Notes under the pieces: generated by a model | What the model was told of the DNA's origin: nothing | The model's input: only the letters and a program-made list of their open reading frames with translations | Databases searched by the model: none | DNA from: Candidatus Methanoperedens nitratireducens | GTDB lineage: Archaea > Halobacteriota > Methanosarcinia > Methanosarcinales > Methanoperedenaceae | Direction of reading: 5' to 3' | Assembly: GCF_000685155.1 (NCBI RefSeq) | Contig: NZ_JMIY01000002.1 | Span: 419,755 to 472,761 of the forward strand | Length of the DNA: 53,007 nucleotides | Translations under genes and position numbers: made by a program | Shown here: one piece after another, positions 52,785 through 53,007 of the stretch | How positions within the stretch are numbered: the stretch's first letter is position 1 | Layout of the letters: every line of letters starts with the position of its first letter

Positions 52785-53007
52785 GGCATTATGAAGTTCC
52801 ATCTTTTGCTGGGATAATCTTGGATTGATAGGTGCTGTACTGTATATCGGATTACAGCTGTCGTTTTTTTGTGGAATATCAGGTGAGATTATCCTGAATA
52901 TCAAGGGTAGAAGAAAATGGAATGAGTATTCTGGCTCGGGGTTGATAGTGTCACGTCAGCTCTCAAGAGTCGGATAAAGTCTGGATAATTTAATCCTTGC
53001 ATCTTCC
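52785..53007. other. right-edge intergenic DNA without a supported gene
   Basis: I see no credible coding frame in these 223 bases. The final 40 bases contain the imperfect repeat CGGATAAAGTCTGGATAAT, which could be the end of a mobile element but has no partner in view. Confidence 0.4.

Noticed and set aside
52677-52904. 75-codon minus-strand frame at the right edge
   Set aside because: No ribosome site or recognisable domain; it overlaps a plus-strand small gene with a strong ribosome site.
1-53007. Borg-type extrachromosomal element of Methanoperedens
   Set aside because: No long array of perfect in-frame tandem repeats and no replication genes of that type; housekeeping genes (uvrA, trpS) on both strands favour chromosome.

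Overview
The window reads as chromosomal DNA of a methane-cycling archaeon of the Methanosarcinales, most like the ANME-2d / Candidatus Methanoperedens group. That is inference. The supports are archaeal gene types (archaeal TrpRS, an AbrB-PhoU regulator, DUF389, DUF432 beside MscS, PEF-CTERM and PGF-CTERM surface proteins), TATA boxes before several genes, CxxCH haem-binding exported proteins, and a class III polyhydroxyalkanoate synthase, a known trait of Methanoperedens. No rRNA, tRNA or CRISPR array was seen.

Layout. 0.2-9 kb: a membrane histidine kinase coupled to a permuted substrate-binding protein, uvrA, a homocitrate/Re-citrate-synthase-like enzyme with a small partner, and a class V aminotransferase. 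9-10.5 kb: a repeat-built unknown protein. 10.5-25 kb: a surface-glycan cluster (DegT aminotransferase, left-handed-helix acyltransferase, GPT-type phosphoglycosyltransferase, LmbE deacetylase, DUF354 protein, CapK/PaaK-like adenylate former, polysaccharide deacetylase, two FemAB/GNAT-like proteins, two ATP-grasp enzymes and a Wzx-like flippase). Two of these steps are adjacent tandem duplicates. 25-29.4 kb: an LVIVD propeller protein, a CxxCH/PGF-CTERM protein, and divergent nitroreductase and DJ-1 genes around a palindromic operator.

29.4-36.3 kb (minus strand) is the most interesting region. It looks like an archaeal polymorphic-toxin locus. A roughly 1040-residue secreted protein with thrombospondin-3-type calcium repeats ends in a hydrophobic pre-toxin-like segment and an EndoU/BECR-like nuclease tip. 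Behind it come an internally duplicated candidate immunity gene, a displaced and frameshifted second toxin tip, a small partner gene split by a 298-bp MITE (removing the MITE and one TTA duplication restores a 49-codon reading frame exactly), a second immunity-like gene, a PD-(D/E)xK nuclease-like gene and a TPR-like gene.

36.3-39 kb: a TnpB-only IS605/IS1341-type element whose left end folds into a multi-stem structure. A related 30-bp sequence forms the 3' end of phoU at 51.5 kb, with a compensated base-pair change. A foreign-looking membrane gene follows. 39-53 kb: an NSS transporter, a corA gene interrupted by an in-frame TGA, then a stress/envelope run (CNNM/CorC, UspA tandem, short CxxCH peptide, DUF389, bacterial-type ClpP, DUF432, MscS, PhaC), followed on the minus strand by a PqqD-radical SAM-SPASM protein overlapped by a small cysteine-containing gene, a 4-oxalocrotonate tautomerase, TrpRS and AbrB-PhoU.
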